A stretch of DNA of 64,000 nucleotides from Chthoniobacteraceae bacterium (GCA_028293625.1 JAQGOL010000036.1:149882-213881), one strand, 5' to 3'. Counted from the first letter of the stretch, positions 54,950-63,687 are shown. The notes: a model not told the origin generated them from the sequence alone. Translations and numbers: made by a program.

Positions 54950-56569
54950 ATGAATCCGAACTCCTTGATTCGAACCTCTCTCCCCGGCATTCGCTGGTTA
55001 TGCGTGCTGTTTGCTTTTTGCTTCCATGCAGCGCCCGCGGGAGCCGGGTCGCTCACTGAAGCCGCGGACTATTTCTATGAACCCAAATCGGTGCAGACGA
55101 TCCATCTGGAGGTCAAGCCGGACGACCTCGATCGGTTGCGCCGTGCGCTTCCACGGCGAATCCATGTTCCTTGTACCTTTCGCTGGAATAACCAGACGAT
55201 TGAGCATGTCAGCCTTCGCTACAAAGGGAACAGTTCCTCCAGCCCAGACTCCCCATACAAGCGGGGATTATTGATCGACTTCTCCGAATTCCAGGAGGGC
55301 CAGCGTTTCCTTGGGTTGCGGCATGTTGCCTTGGACAATGGCATTCAGTTCGGCAGTTTGTTCAGTGAACGGCTGATCACCGACGTGCTTCGGGAAGCCG
55401 GGGTCAAAGCGTCGCGCTGCAATTACGCGCGGGTTTACCTGAACGGGAATTACACGGGCGTATACGTGAATGTGGAACGAATAGACAAAACTTTCCTCCA
55501 AAGGAATTTCAACACCGATCGGGGCCCGCTGTTCAAAGTGGATGAGGGTGGTCCGGGAGCCGACCTCCGTTATCTTGGAAGTGATCTTGCGCTCTATCAG
55601 AAGACTTTTGAACTCCACGGCGGCAAGGAAGCGTATCCGCAGTTGCTTGAATTCATCCGCTTAATCAACGCGCCCGTCGTCAGTGAGGAGGAGTTGCGCC
55701 GGAGCCTCGACGTCGAGGCTTATATAAAGACAACCGCGATCCTGCTCTTTGCCGGCGCGTTTGATCAGTATACCGGCTGGCAGCCGCACAATTATTATTT
55801 GTATCGCAATCCAGCGGACCAGCGTTGGAGCTATATTCCGTGGGACCTGGATGTCGGCTTTGCAGACCACGCCTTCGGCCGGATTCCAGTGTTGGATGGG
55901 TGGCATGCCGCCTGGCCGGTTCCAATCGCCAGGCGTCCATTGACGGAGCTGATCGTCTCCGATCCGGCTATTCTTAATCATTACCGGACCCAGGCAAGCG
56001 TCCTCCTGGAAAGCTATTTTCGTCCGGAAGTTCTCATCCCAAAACTTCGAGCCTTGTACGATCAGATCGGCAGCGATCTGGCGAAGGATCCTCACCCGCC
56101 GCGGCGGGCAACGGTGCCGTCGGATACGGGCTATCAGGAGATTCTCGCGAGCATGGAAACCTTCATTCGACAGCGTTATCTGCTTGCCCGGGCGCAGTTG
56201 GATACGCCCGGTGCCCGTCCAGAGGGAAAGCAGCCGGGGAGCGATCAGAAAGGGCCCACGCCCGGGCCTCCGTCGGCCGATGCCCCCAGCGAACTGCGCG
56301 TGGTCAAAGTGACGGCTTCCGGCGTGGAATTGTGCTGGATGAATCGGAGCCCGGACGCAATGGCGTTTGTGGTGCAGCGATGCACCGGTGAAGATGATTT
56401 CGCCAACGTTATCGGGCAAGGCGGCCATGACGTCACCACCGCCAGCGATCGGGATGTGCGGCCAGGAAAGATCTATCGTTACCGGGTATATGCGGTGCGC
56501 CCGACGCCCCAAGGGCCATCGGGTACGGGTGTTTCCAACGTGGTTACAGTCCGCCTTCCGGAAGACTAA
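54950..56569 (+). CDS. Exported CotH-kinase-family protein with C-terminal fibronectin III domain
   Basis: A 539-residue protein with a signal peptide (about 1-32), a CotH domain (L-R-Y-K-G-N-S-S-S near 90; L-N-G-N-Y-T-G-V-Y-V-N-V-E near 165; W-S-Y-I-P-W-D-L-D-V-G-F near 295) and a C-terminal fibronectin type III-like domain (about 440-535, ending R-V-Y-A-V-R-P). CotH proteins are atypical secreted or coat-associated kinases; key Asp residues in P-W-D-L-D are present. ATG 54950 is chosen because a signal peptide follows. It is divergent from the thirteen-gene block; the substrate is unknown. Confidence 0.88.
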   Translation: MNPNSLIRTSLPGIRWLCVLFAFCFHAAPAGAGSLTEAADYFYEPKSVQTIHLEVKPDDLDRLRRALPRRIHVPCTFRWNNQTIEHVSLRYKGNSSSSPDSPYKRGLLIDFSEFQEGQRFLGLRHVALDNGIQFGSLFSERLITDVLREAGVKASRCNYARVYLNGNYTGVYVNVERIDKTFLQRNFNTDRGPLFKVDEGGPGADLRYLGSDLALYQKTFELHGGKEAYPQLLEFIRLINAPVVSEEELRRSLDVEAYIKTTAILLFAGAFDQYTGWQPHNYYLYRNPADQRWSYIPWDLDVGFADHAFGRIPVLDGWHAAWPVPIARRPLTELIVSDPAILNHYRTQASVLLESYFRPEVLIPKLRALYDQIGSDLAKDPHPPRRATVPSDTGYQEILASMETFIRQRYLLARAQLDTPGARPEGKQPGSDQKGPTPGPPSADAPSELRVVKVTASGVELCWMNRSPDAMAFVVQRCTGEDDFANVIGQGGHDVTTASDRDVRPGKIYRYRVYAVRPTPQGPSGTGVSNVVTVRLPED

Positions 56570-56693
56570 CCAGAGCCAGCGCTCCCATTGTTATGCCCTG
56601 CCGCGCAAATGTGGATATTAGGGAAACTTGTTTGACGCTTGGCGGCCTGTTTACGGGGATTTCTATTTATTGGCGGCACTTTTGCATGGTCCC

Positions 56694-56711
56694 ATTTGTG
56701 CGATAACAAAT
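56694..56711. promoter_or_regulatory. LacI-type operator-like palindrome upstream of the transglutaminase gene
   Basis: ATTTGT and its reverse complement ACAAAT are separated by 6 bases, forming an 18-base symmetric site 77 bases before the start codon. The core TTGT-N6-ACAA resembles LacI-family operators, and a LacI-family gene lies about 2 kb away. Regulation by that protein is inference. The rest of 56570-56787 has no gene. Confidence 0.35.
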
Positions 56712-56787
56712 TCTGAGGATAATGGAGACAACCGCACTAAGGGTAGGGTGCGTTACTAACCAAGCTCAATTTAACCCTGGCTTAATT

Positions 56788-57732
56788 ATGCACTCTTCAA
56801 TTCCCAAACTTGATCTCGCCGTTCGCGTAGGTTGTGAACTTGTTTACGATACGGCCGTTGTGACGCCTGTGCTGCTTGCCTTCAAGCCCCGACAGGATCT
56901 CCATCAGAAGATCCGCCAGGAAAGCATCAATTTTGAACCGTTCCTGCACGCCACAGAGTTTGAAGACGATCATCAAAACATCGTCTACAGGCTGAATCTT
57001 CAGCCGGGACGAAATACGCTGCGCTATGATGCGATCGTCATGGTGCCAAGTACGCGGGAAGACTTCATGCGTATCGACGAGCCGATCCCGCCGCATCTGC
57101 TGCCACCTTCCATTTTGCGATATACGCTTCCAACCCGCTATTGTGATTCCGACAAGCTTCTGGATTTTGCGTGGCAGCATTTTGGCCATCTGCCACATGG
57201 ATTGGCCCGGGTGCAGGCCATCTGCGACTGGCTTCACCACAATATCGAATACCGGACAGGCTCGGGCAGCCCGAATATTTCTGCCCATGATGTGATTACA
57301 CGTGGATACGGTGTTTGCCGCGACTTCGCCCATACCGCGCTTGCCCTCTGCCGCACCTTTAATATTCCGGCCCGTTACGTGAGCGGTTATGTGCCGGACA
57401 TCGGATGCGAGGATCCAGGTTCACCGATGGATTTCCACGCTTATATCGAAGTCTACCTTGGAGGCCAGTGGCAGGTCTTTGATGCGCGTTTCAACGCGCC
57501 GCGCACCGGTCGCATCCGCATTTGCACCGGATATGATGCGGTCAATTGCGCGTTTACGACTATCTATGGCTCCGCGTTACTAAGTCGGTTCGATGTCTGG
57601 TCGTATCAGGTCGATCCGCGAGAGGTGCGGGTCGACGATCCCATTGATATGAGCCGGCGTCTTTGCGGCAGCCCGGAGATTCGCCTCCCAAAGTCGGATC
57701 GCCAGCGTCTTGAGCTCGTAAGAGCTGCCTGA
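56788..57732 (+). CDS. Transglutaminase-like (cysteine protease fold) protein
   Basis: A 314-residue protein with an N-terminal beta domain (bacterial transglutaminase N-type, about 10-115) and a transglutaminase core. The Cys-His-Asp triad is visible as C177 in G-V-C-R-D-F-A, H218 in M-D-F-H-A-Y-I-E and D232 in Q-V-F-D-A-R. There is no signal peptide. ATG 56788 is preferred to 56722, which would add 22 residues without domain content. The role may be proteolysis or crosslinking. It follows the CotH gene on the same strand after about 220 bases, with its own likely promoter. Confidence 0.9.
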   Translation: MHSSIPKLDLAVRVGCELVYDTAVVTPVLLAFKPRQDLHQKIRQESINFEPFLHATEFEDDHQNIVYRLNLQPGRNTLRYDAIVMVPSTREDFMRIDEPIPPHLLPPSILRYTLPTRYCDSDKLLDFAWQHFGHLPHGLARVQAICDWLHHNIEYRTGSGSPNISAHDVITRGYGVCRDFAHTALALCRTFNIPARYVSGYVPDIGCEDPGSPMDFHAYIEVYLGGQWQVFDARFNAPRTGRIRICTGYDAVNCAFTTIYGSALLSRFDVWSYQVDPREVRVDDPIDMSRRLCGSPEIRLPKSDRQRLELVRAA

Positions 57733-57764
57733 AGGCGCTGGCGGACAACACATTCAAGCGATCC

Positions 57765-57797
57765 AGGCCGTGGGCGGACCGCTTTGAGACGGCTTTT
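57765..57797 (+). terminator. Candidate terminator of the transglutaminase gene
   Basis: A stem A-G-G-C-C-G-T / A-C-G-G-C-T-T (one G-U pair) with a 17-base loop, ending in TTTT, 33 bases after the stop codon. The loop is long and the U-run short. It slightly overlaps the end of the convergent gene. Confidence 0.3.
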
Positions 57798-58245
57798 ACG
57801 GGGCAGGCGCCGGTTTTGGATCGGCGGAAGGAGCGGAGCCGGCCGACCCGGAAGGAAGCGCGCTTGCCGAACCGGATGGAAGCGCGGTCGCTGCGCCGGA
57901 AGGCGACGCCTGGCGTTGGATGCCCCATTTGGTCACGATCTTTTTGGCGTCCTCATCGGTTTTGGCCAATTCGATGACGTCATTAAGAAGTGCCGTGTAT
58001 TGTTCCTGGACCTTTCCTGATTGCTTCACGAGTTCTTCCCGCTTGGAGATCGCGTCGACAAACTGCTTCTGCGCTTCCACAGTGCTCGCGATTTGTTTCT
58101 CCGTCGTGCCCAACTGGAAGTTGATAGTTTTGCCGCCACGTTTGACGGCGCCGATTTGTGTCCCAAGAAAAATGGCGGTCGTCAGGGCCAGCAACGTGAG
58201 GGGAAGGTGAAGAGAGGAGGAAGAGCTGCCGTATTCGGTGTTCAT
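57796..58245 (-). CDS. Small membrane-anchored protein with Pro/Ala/Ser repeat tail (tandem paralog 2)
   Basis: A 149-residue protein with one N-terminal hydrophobic helix (about 13-31), a charged helical middle likely to form a coiled coil (about 45-105), the motif D-A-K-K-I-V-T-K-W-G-I near 99-109 and a low-complexity tail with repeats of A-L-P-S-G-S-A. The helix is probably an uncleaved anchor with the rest exposed. The motif matches one in the neighbouring small protein, so the two are probably an old tandem duplication. Family not recognised. Confidence 0.65.
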   Translation of the reverse strand: MNTEYGSSSSSLHLPLTLLALTTAIFLGTQIGAVKRGGKTINFQLGTTEKQIASTVEAQKQFVDAISKREELVKQSGKVQEQYTALLNDVIELAKTDEDAKKIVTKWGIQRQASPSGAATALPSGSASALPSGSAGSAPSADPKPAPAP

Positions 58246-58257
58246 GGCGGGAAAAAT

Positions 58258-58608
58258 TTAGCGGGTGGCGGGTTTGGCAGCTTCGTCTTCCTTGACGCTG
58301 ACCCCATATTTGGCCAGCAGCTTTTTGATTTCTTCGTTCTTGCTCTGAACCGCGAGGGAACCGAGATCGCGCAACACGGCAGGTCCGACTTCTTTGGCCA
58401 GCTGCGTGCCGGCATTGATCTGTTCTTGTTGGGCCTGAAGCTGCTGTTGCTGGAGTTGTACCTGCTGTTGAACAGCCTGGAGTTCCTGTTGGCGCTGCTG
58501 CAATTCTCCCTGCAGGTTTTGGTTGGTGCGGCTGTCAATAAAGAGCCAGATACTCAACAGCAGGCAGACGCCGGCCACCGTGGTGGAAATGAGGGAGGAG
58601 AGTTTCAT
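58258..58608 (-). CDS. Small membrane-anchored Gln-rich coiled-coil protein (tandem paralog 1)
   Basis: A 116-residue protein with one N-terminal hydrophobic helix (about 5-23), a glutamine-rich coiled coil (about 30-62) and the C-terminal motif N-E-E-I-K-K-L-L-A-K-Y-G-V. ATG 58608 is preferred over 58647 because it directly precedes the hydrophobic segment. It lies 12 bases upstream of the related gene and 24 bases downstream of a nested inverted-repeat structure. Function unknown. Confidence 0.65.
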   Translation of the reverse strand: MKLSSLISTTVAGVCLLLSIWLFIDSRTNQNLQGELQQRQQELQAVQQQVQLQQQQLQAQQEQINAGTQLAKEVGPAVLRDLGSLAVQSKNEEIKKLLAKYGVSVKEDEAAKPATR

Positions 58609-58632
58609 CGGGGCGGTTCTTCTCGCGTAGCC

Positions 58633-58715
58633 GTTGCGTGGCGTCAAGCGGCAAAGCGGACCGAAGTCCGATAGAAACGGCCGTTGGAAATTCGCGTAAC
58701 TTTAAGCCACGCAAC
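58633..58715 (-). other. Nested hairpin structure in the leader of a small gene (candidate cis-regulatory RNA or terminator)
   Basis: On the minus strand three stems nest. An outer perfect 10-pair stem joins 58706-58715 (GUUGCGUGGC) to 58633-58642 (GCCACGCAAC). A middle seven-pair stem with one bulged base joins 58680-58686 and 58645-58652. An inner five-pair stem (58666-58670 with 58657-58661) is capped by a C(UUCG)G tetraloop. It lies between the LacI-family gene and the small coiled-coil gene, ending 24 bases before that start codon. The inner hairpin alone might be the LacI gene terminator, although only a short CUUU follows. I do not recognise a named RNA family. Confidence 0.45.
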
Positions 58716-58781
58716 CCTTCACAGAAGGAAACTTCTCATCAGGCACCGCGGGCCGCGCCGGCATGTGAAAAGCAACCTCGC

Positions 58782-59918
58782 TTACTTAAATGGGGCGCAC
58801 GAATTGCGTTCTGAAAGATGCACGCTGAAAAGCTGCTTTTTGGCTTCCCCGATCACCCCGTCGTTCACCAGCGCTTCCACCGCTTCGATGCCCCGCGTGG
58901 CAATCTCCTCAAGCGGAATATGCACGGTCGTCAGCGCGGGAAGTGTGAAGCGGCCCACCGGATCGTCCCCGCATCCAATCACGCTGAAATCGTCGGGCAC
59001 ACGGCGCCCGCGCAACTGCGCTTCGGCCAGTACTCCGGCGGCCGCGGCGTCGCTCATGCAGAAGACAGCGCTTGGCGCCGGTTGCCGGCTATTAAGGATG
59101 TCGAAAGCGGCAACCCCCGCCTTGAAGCTTAGATCGCCGTAAACGATATTCTGGGCGTCGAGCGCGATTCCAAACTGTTCGCAGGCGGTACGGACGCCAT
59201 GGTTGAGCTCAATGAGCTTGGGATCGGTCGCGCCGAACGGGCCGGAGATGATCCCAAGCTGTTTATGGCCCAGTTTAAAGAGATATTCGACGGCCTGCAG
59301 CGAAGCTTTTTCGTAATCGGGCATCAAACTTAAGACGCCAGCGATCGGCACGTCGTGTGCCAGTGAAACCAGCGAGCAACCTCTCCTTAATAAAGCTTGG
59401 ATGAGCGTAGCATTGGGTTCGCCAAAAAGGATGAACTTGGAGGCAACACCCGTACTGATGGGATGGGGGAGTTGCTCGGGATCGTTGGAATAATCGGTTT
59501 TATCCTCGTAACGTCCAATTGTCAGGCTGCGTGAGCGTGCTCCGGTCGCTTCCAATGCGGCGCTGGTAATCCGGGAGATTTCCGGCTCCGTCATGCCCGC
59601 GCTCCAACGCTTGGAGATGAGCAGGCAGAAATCGCCCATCTCCGGATACATTCGCACCACCGCGCGCAAGTCGTTGGGAATGTATCCCATCTCGCGGCAG
59701 ACTTTAAAAACCCGTTCCCGGGTTTTTTCACTGACACGAATGCCGTAATCACGGTCGTTTAGGAGCGAGGAGATGGCACCCTGGGAAACGCCGGCCGCCT
59801 TGGCGATTTGCGCCATGGTGATCGTCTTTTGTAAGTCGCCGAACCGACGCGGCCCTTTAGTCTCGGCGCCCGACTGGTCGCCCGGGGGGAGCGATTCTCC
59901 CTCGTTAGGCAAGTTCAT
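58782..59918 (-). CDS. LacI-family transcriptional regulator
   Basis: A 378-residue regulator. The helix-turn-helix (about 35-55: M-A-Q-I-A-K-A-A-G-V-S-Q-G-A-I-S) is preceded by a 34-residue charged extension, unusual because LacI proteins normally start at the helix-turn-helix. A hinge helix and a periplasmic-binding-protein-like effector domain follow, with V-F-C-M-S-D-A-A-A near 290 and V-I-G-C-G-D-D-P near 315. ATG 59918 is preferred over TTG 59927. No sugar catabolism gene is adjacent, so the ligand is unknown. A matching palindrome lies upstream of the transglutaminase gene. Confidence 0.9.
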   Translation of the reverse strand: MNLPNEGESLPPGDQSGAETKGPRRFGDLQKTITMAQIAKAAGVSQGAISSLLNDRDYGIRVSEKTRERVFKVCREMGYIPNDLRAVVRMYPEMGDFCLLISKRWSAGMTEPEISRITSAALEATGARSRSLTIGRYEDKTDYSNDPEQLPHPISTGVASKFILFGEPNATLIQALLRRGCSLVSLAHDVPIAGVLSLMPDYEKASLQAVEYLFKLGHKQLGIISGPFGATDPKLIELNHGVRTACEQFGIALDAQNIVYGDLSFKAGVAAFDILNSRQPAPSAVFCMSDAAAAGVLAEAQLRGRRVPDDFSVIGCGDDPVGRFTLPALTTVHIPLEEIATRGIEAVEALVNDGVIGEAKKQLFSVHLSERNSCAPFK

Positions 59919-60008
59919 GCCCGACAACTATCGAGTGCACCGAATTCCACAAGATGAAATCCCGTTACGTATCGTTCCTTGGTCATGTTCTTTGCTTCAA
60001 GTCGCGTT

Positions 60009-61946
60009 TTACTCGCTTGGAAAAATCTTCTTTTTAAGCCGGTCAATGCCGTCGTGGGCAAAATCGCTCGCCGGATAAAGCTTTTGCGCTTTAAGAAACC
60101 ACGAAAGGCTTGAGCCTGTTTGCGCTTTTTTTTCCAGATCCTGCGCACTCCTCAATGTGCGCACAAAATCGGCCGCCTGCGTCGTCAGATCCGCGCGCGC
60201 CTGATTGAGTTTGCTGTCGCCGGGAAATTGCGTCGCCACTTTCTCCACGCTTTCCCACGCTCCCGCGTAATTATTTTGCCGCCGCATTTCTTCCGAACGC
60301 AAAATGGCCGCTTCGATCGTCTGCATATCCTGCATGACCTGTTTGAGCTGTCCCTGCCGGTCGGGATAAAGCGAGGTTGCCACGATGAATCGGGCGCTGT
60401 TGTCAAAAATCTGACGGTAATTCTTCTGGCCGTAAAGCTGGTCAAAGTCGCTGATTCCCTGCTGCTGGACGTCGCCCTGGCTGAAGATCTTTTGCGAGAT
60501 TTCTTCAAGCTCCGGGTTGCGCGGCCAGAGTTCGGTTGCCGCCGCCAGCTCCGCCTCGAGAGTTTGCCGGTCGCCGCTGAGCGCCGCGTTACGTGCTTTT
60601 GCCAGGCGAAAGTGTGCGATTTTTTTGGTGCTCTCGATGGCCGCCATCGGTTTTGAGGGATCAAAATCCTTGGCGATCGGTTCGATCTCTTTCACGAGCT
60701 TTTCGGCCAGCCCGTAATCTTTGACATCCAGTGCCGAAATCAGCTGGTTTGCTTTCTGGGCGAATACCAGGGTCTTTCTCTTTTTAACCCGGCTCAGCGT
60801 GCGGATTTCCGGCATGTATTCGCCCGGCGCGAACGCTTCAGCCAGCCGTTTTGTGCCGCTCTCAAGCTCATTGCTTTCCAAAAGATATTCGAACGCCTTG
60901 ACCCCTTCTCTCACGTCGCGAATCGCTTCGTTTGCCAGTGAATCAAGTGTTGTGACCGTCGGCGCCATGCCGGCCGTTTTTGTAAAGAGCTCCTTCGATT
61001 CCTTGCCGAGGTTCAGCTTTGTATCGCCGTCGTTGAAAATCGCCCGGTAAAAACGGGTCGCCATCAGCACGTGTTGAAAGCGGCGCTGGAGAAAAAACTG
61101 AACGATCAACGCCTGATACTCAACCTTGGCTGCAATCTCCGAGAGTTCGCGTTTAATATCATTGGCTTTTTGGCGCCCAATCATTTCCCCAAGCCGGCGC
61201 GTCTGCCAGTTGCCGCTTTCCACTGCCGCCTGTTTGACGTCGTTGGATTCATTGGTCACGCCGCCTTCAGGGAGGGCGTTTGCTCCATTTTTTTTCCCGC
61301 CGGGAGTTTTTGTTTTTTCCCGGGCCGCCTGGGCATGTTGCGAAGCGTTGATCTGGCCTTTCGTGGCAAGCTCCAGCAGCTGGATCTCGTGCATCATGCC
61401 GTCATTGGCCAGAAGAAGCCGCTGCTGCTGGCGTTGCGCCGACCAGACCGTATAAACCGCATCGGCCAGGGCGTCGCAGAGCCGCGCGTCAATGTCGTAG
61501 TTGGATCCGCGCCGCAACAGGCGAAACGCATAATCCATGTTTGCCGTGTTGGCCGCTCCCGGGGCGAGCCGATTCAGGATTTCGTTAATGATCGCCTGAT
61601 ACTGGCGGTCTTCCTCGCTCGTGGCTTCCGGTGCATTGAGATATTTCTCAAAACGCATCTGGAAAAGCCGGTTGTTATTCACATTCCAGTTCTTTCCATC
61701 CCAATTGAGCACTTCGGTGCCGGGATCAAACGCCGGCACGTCGCGTCCGAGAAATCCCGAACTTGGCTTGGGGGCGGGCGCCTGTGAAGTGGCGCCTGGC
61801 GCGCCGCTGCTGGAAGCCGGCGCCGCTGGCGGAGGCGCATCGGGAACCTGGCCGAGGGTCTCTACCACCAGCAGCATCGCAAGTCCCAAGGCTGTAAACC
61901 CCTGGAGATAGGTCGTTTTGAAAAAAGAAGTGCCGTTGCGAATCAT
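60009..61946 (-). CDS. Large exported or envelope protein of unknown function
   Basis: A 645-residue protein with an N-terminal signal or anchor (about 15-33), a Pro/Ala/Ser-rich linker (about 36-65), and a long all-alpha region with repeated charged helices that looks TPR-like toward the C-terminus (for example A-R-N-A-A-L-S-G-D-R-Q-T-L-E near 455; W-F-L-K-A-Q-K-L-Y-P-A-S-D near 615). No catalytic motif is seen and I do not recognise the family. It follows the small anchored protein gene with a 2-base gap, so the two are an operon. Confidence 0.72.
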   Translation of the reverse strand: MIRNGTSFFKTTYLQGFTALGLAMLLVVETLGQVPDAPPPAAPASSSGAPGATSQAPAPKPSSGFLGRDVPAFDPGTEVLNWDGKNWNVNNNRLFQMRFEKYLNAPEATSEEDRQYQAIINEILNRLAPGAANTANMDYAFRLLRRGSNYDIDARLCDALADAVYTVWSAQRQQQRLLLANDGMMHEIQLLELATKGQINASQHAQAAREKTKTPGGKKNGANALPEGGVTNESNDVKQAAVESGNWQTRRLGEMIGRQKANDIKRELSEIAAKVEYQALIVQFFLQRRFQHVLMATRFYRAIFNDGDTKLNLGKESKELFTKTAGMAPTVTTLDSLANEAIRDVREGVKAFEYLLESNELESGTKRLAEAFAPGEYMPEIRTLSRVKKRKTLVFAQKANQLISALDVKDYGLAEKLVKEIEPIAKDFDPSKPMAAIESTKKIAHFRLAKARNAALSGDRQTLEAELAAATELWPRNPELEEISQKIFSQGDVQQQGISDFDQLYGQKNYRQIFDNSARFIVATSLYPDRQGQLKQVMQDMQTIEAAILRSEEMRRQNNYAGAWESVEKVATQFPGDSKLNQARADLTTQAADFVRTLRSAQDLEKKAQTGSSLSWFLKAQKLYPASDFAHDGIDRLKKKIFPSE

Positions 61947-61948
61947 GA

Positions 61949-62344
61949 TTACGCTTTCTTTACATCCTGCGCTCTAAGGATCCCATTTTCACCAACTTCA
62001 ATTTTAAAAAGATACCTCTGCCCGCGTTCAATATTGATTTGATTGAAATTTGCCGGGACCACAATCGCTAAAACGTCGTTTTCTCCCACGTTGATTGAAA
62101 AAAGCCGCCCCGCGCTCGGTGACCACTCAATCAAACTCGCGATCGTCGCATCGAGTTTATAAGCGTTGCCTCGCAGGCTGTTGGAGTTTTCCAGATAATC
62201 GTGCACTGGCAGCGTTGTCATCGTTCGGTAAGGATCACTCACGCGTCCATAAAGAAAGTAACCGCCCGCGGTCGCGGCGATGACAAATAGAACAGCGGCA
62301 AGCATCCAGATCGGATGCGCGGAGGAGCTAGCACGGCGGGCCAT
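61949..62344 (-). CDS. Small single-helix membrane protein
   Basis: A 131-residue protein with one N-terminal membrane helix (about 11-30, L-A-A-V-L-F-V-I-A-A-T-A-G-G-Y-F-L) and a C-terminal domain with alternating beta pattern (L-F-S-I-N-V-G-E-N-D-V-L; Y-L-F-K-I-E-V-G-E-N-G). It is likely anchored with the domain outside. It immediately precedes the 645-residue gene and is 80 bases downstream of the signal peptidase gene. Function unknown. Confidence 0.68.
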   Translation of the reverse strand: MARRASSSAHPIWMLAAVLFVIAATAGGYFLYGRVSDPYRTMTTLPVHDYLENSNSLRGNAYKLDATIASLIEWSPSAGRLFSINVGENDVLAIVVPANFNQINIERGQRYLFKIEVGENGILRAQDVKKA

Positions 62345-62424
62345 AAAAGAGGGGGAAGGAGGGGGAAACGGACCTTAGCTCACTCACCGAGCTGACGAAA
62401 GGCGGAAGCGGAAAATTGCCCGGG

Positions 62425-63540
62425 CTAATTGATAGGGCCCCAATGGCGTGTGAACGGCCAGTAAACAAGGACGCCCCTGCCCATGATGTTTTGCTGCGGC
62501 ACCGTGCGCCAGTAGCGGCTATCCTGGCTGTTGTAGCTGTTATCGCCGAGCGCAAAATAGCTCTTCTCCGGCAGGGTAAAAGTCTCGGCCGGCTTCCAAA
62601 GCACGCCGTCGCTTGGTCCTTGTGCATACCCGCGGTAACCGTCCTGGGCAGACATCACACGTTCAAACGGTTTTCCCTCGGCGCGCTTGCCGTTGACAAA
62701 CAATTGGGGGGAGGCGATTCGCAGTTCATCTCCCGGCAATCCAGCCAGACGCTTGATATAAAATTGCGAGGGACCTTGCATCATGTTCGCGACATTGTCG
62801 GTTGTCGGGATGTTCAGCGTGTTGAAAACAAACACATCGCCACGGGCCGGCCGCCGGAAGTTATAGCTGAATTTGTCCACGAACACGTGGTCGCCGGTGT
62901 CATGATATCCGCGCGTGATCACCTCGCCTGCTTTCACCGCCTGTCCTGGCGGTGGTGGACGAAGCGAATCAATCAATGTCCGTTTGGGGCAGTTAATAAC
63001 GTAACTGTTATGCGCGCAGCGAATCTCGGTCCTCGTCAGGAACCCGAACCGTTTGACCTCCTGAATGTCGAGGATGACATCGTCGGTTTTGGAAACCACA
63101 TCCACCCAGGTCCGCCCAAAGACAGCCGTCTGGAAAAGCCGCACGACAATATTGGGAGGCGGTTCGGTTGTCGGATGCCCTATGATCCCATTCAAGGTCG
63201 GCTGCATCGAGCCGGTGGGAATTGTAAAGGGCTGCAGAAAATAGGTCCGCACACCCAGCGCGATCACAATCGCCACCAGGAATACTTCGCAATTCTCCCG
63301 CAACCCTGCGTCAGCCACCGGCTTAATTAGCGTGCCTGCCATCTTATCAAGCGCGCCGGCCGCTTCTTCGATCTCTCTTGGCTGGCGGCGCTTGGTGGCC
63401 TCTTCAAGCTTGCGAATACCTGCTTCAAATTCGGCGACCGCGGCATCGCTCCAGAGGTCGCGCTTATAAGCCAGAAGCTTCTTGGCATCCTTAATAAAAG
63501 CGCTGCCTTGTTTGACGTGGCGCGGAGTGAGGAAAAACAT
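62425..63540 (-). CDS. lepB: Signal peptidase I with N-terminal extension
   Basis: A 371-residue type I signal peptidase (S26). Catalytic Ser S111 lies in P-T-G-S-M-Q-P-T-L, catalytic Lys K263 in Y-I-K-R-L-A-G-L-P-G-D, and the terminal box G-D-N-S-Y-N-S-Q-D-S-R-Y-W is near 338-350. One membrane helix (about 84-103) precedes the Ser, and about 80 charged helical residues come before it, unlike the short N-termini of most homologues. A second Ser-Lys insertion of about 100 residues separates the catalytic boxes. It removes signal peptides from exported proteins such as those encoded in this window. Confidence 0.93.
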   Translation of the reverse strand: MFFLTPRHVKQGSAFIKDAKKLLAYKRDLWSDAAVAEFEAGIRKLEEATKRRQPREIEEAAGALDKMAGTLIKPVADAGLRENCEVFLVAIVIALGVRTYFLQPFTIPTGSMQPTLNGIIGHPTTEPPPNIVVRLFQTAVFGRTWVDVVSKTDDVILDIQEVKRFGFLTRTEIRCAHNSYVINCPKRTLIDSLRPPPPGQAVKAGEVITRGYHDTGDHVFVDKFSYNFRRPARGDVFVFNTLNIPTTDNVANMMQGPSQFYIKRLAGLPGDELRIASPQLFVNGKRAEGKPFERVMSAQDGYRGYAQGPSDGVLWKPAETFTLPEKSYFALGDNSYNSQDSRYWRTVPQQNIMGRGVLVYWPFTRHWGPIN

Positions 63541-63687
63541 GGGGCCGCTTCCTTACTCGTCCCGCCGCCGCTTGGCAAGACGCGGCCAACTCCCTTTCAC
63601 GCCGTTTTAAACCAAGCATTCGATGCGGTCATCGCACACTCATGCTCCGACATCTTTTTACCGTTCTTAATATGCCTCTTTAAAGCC

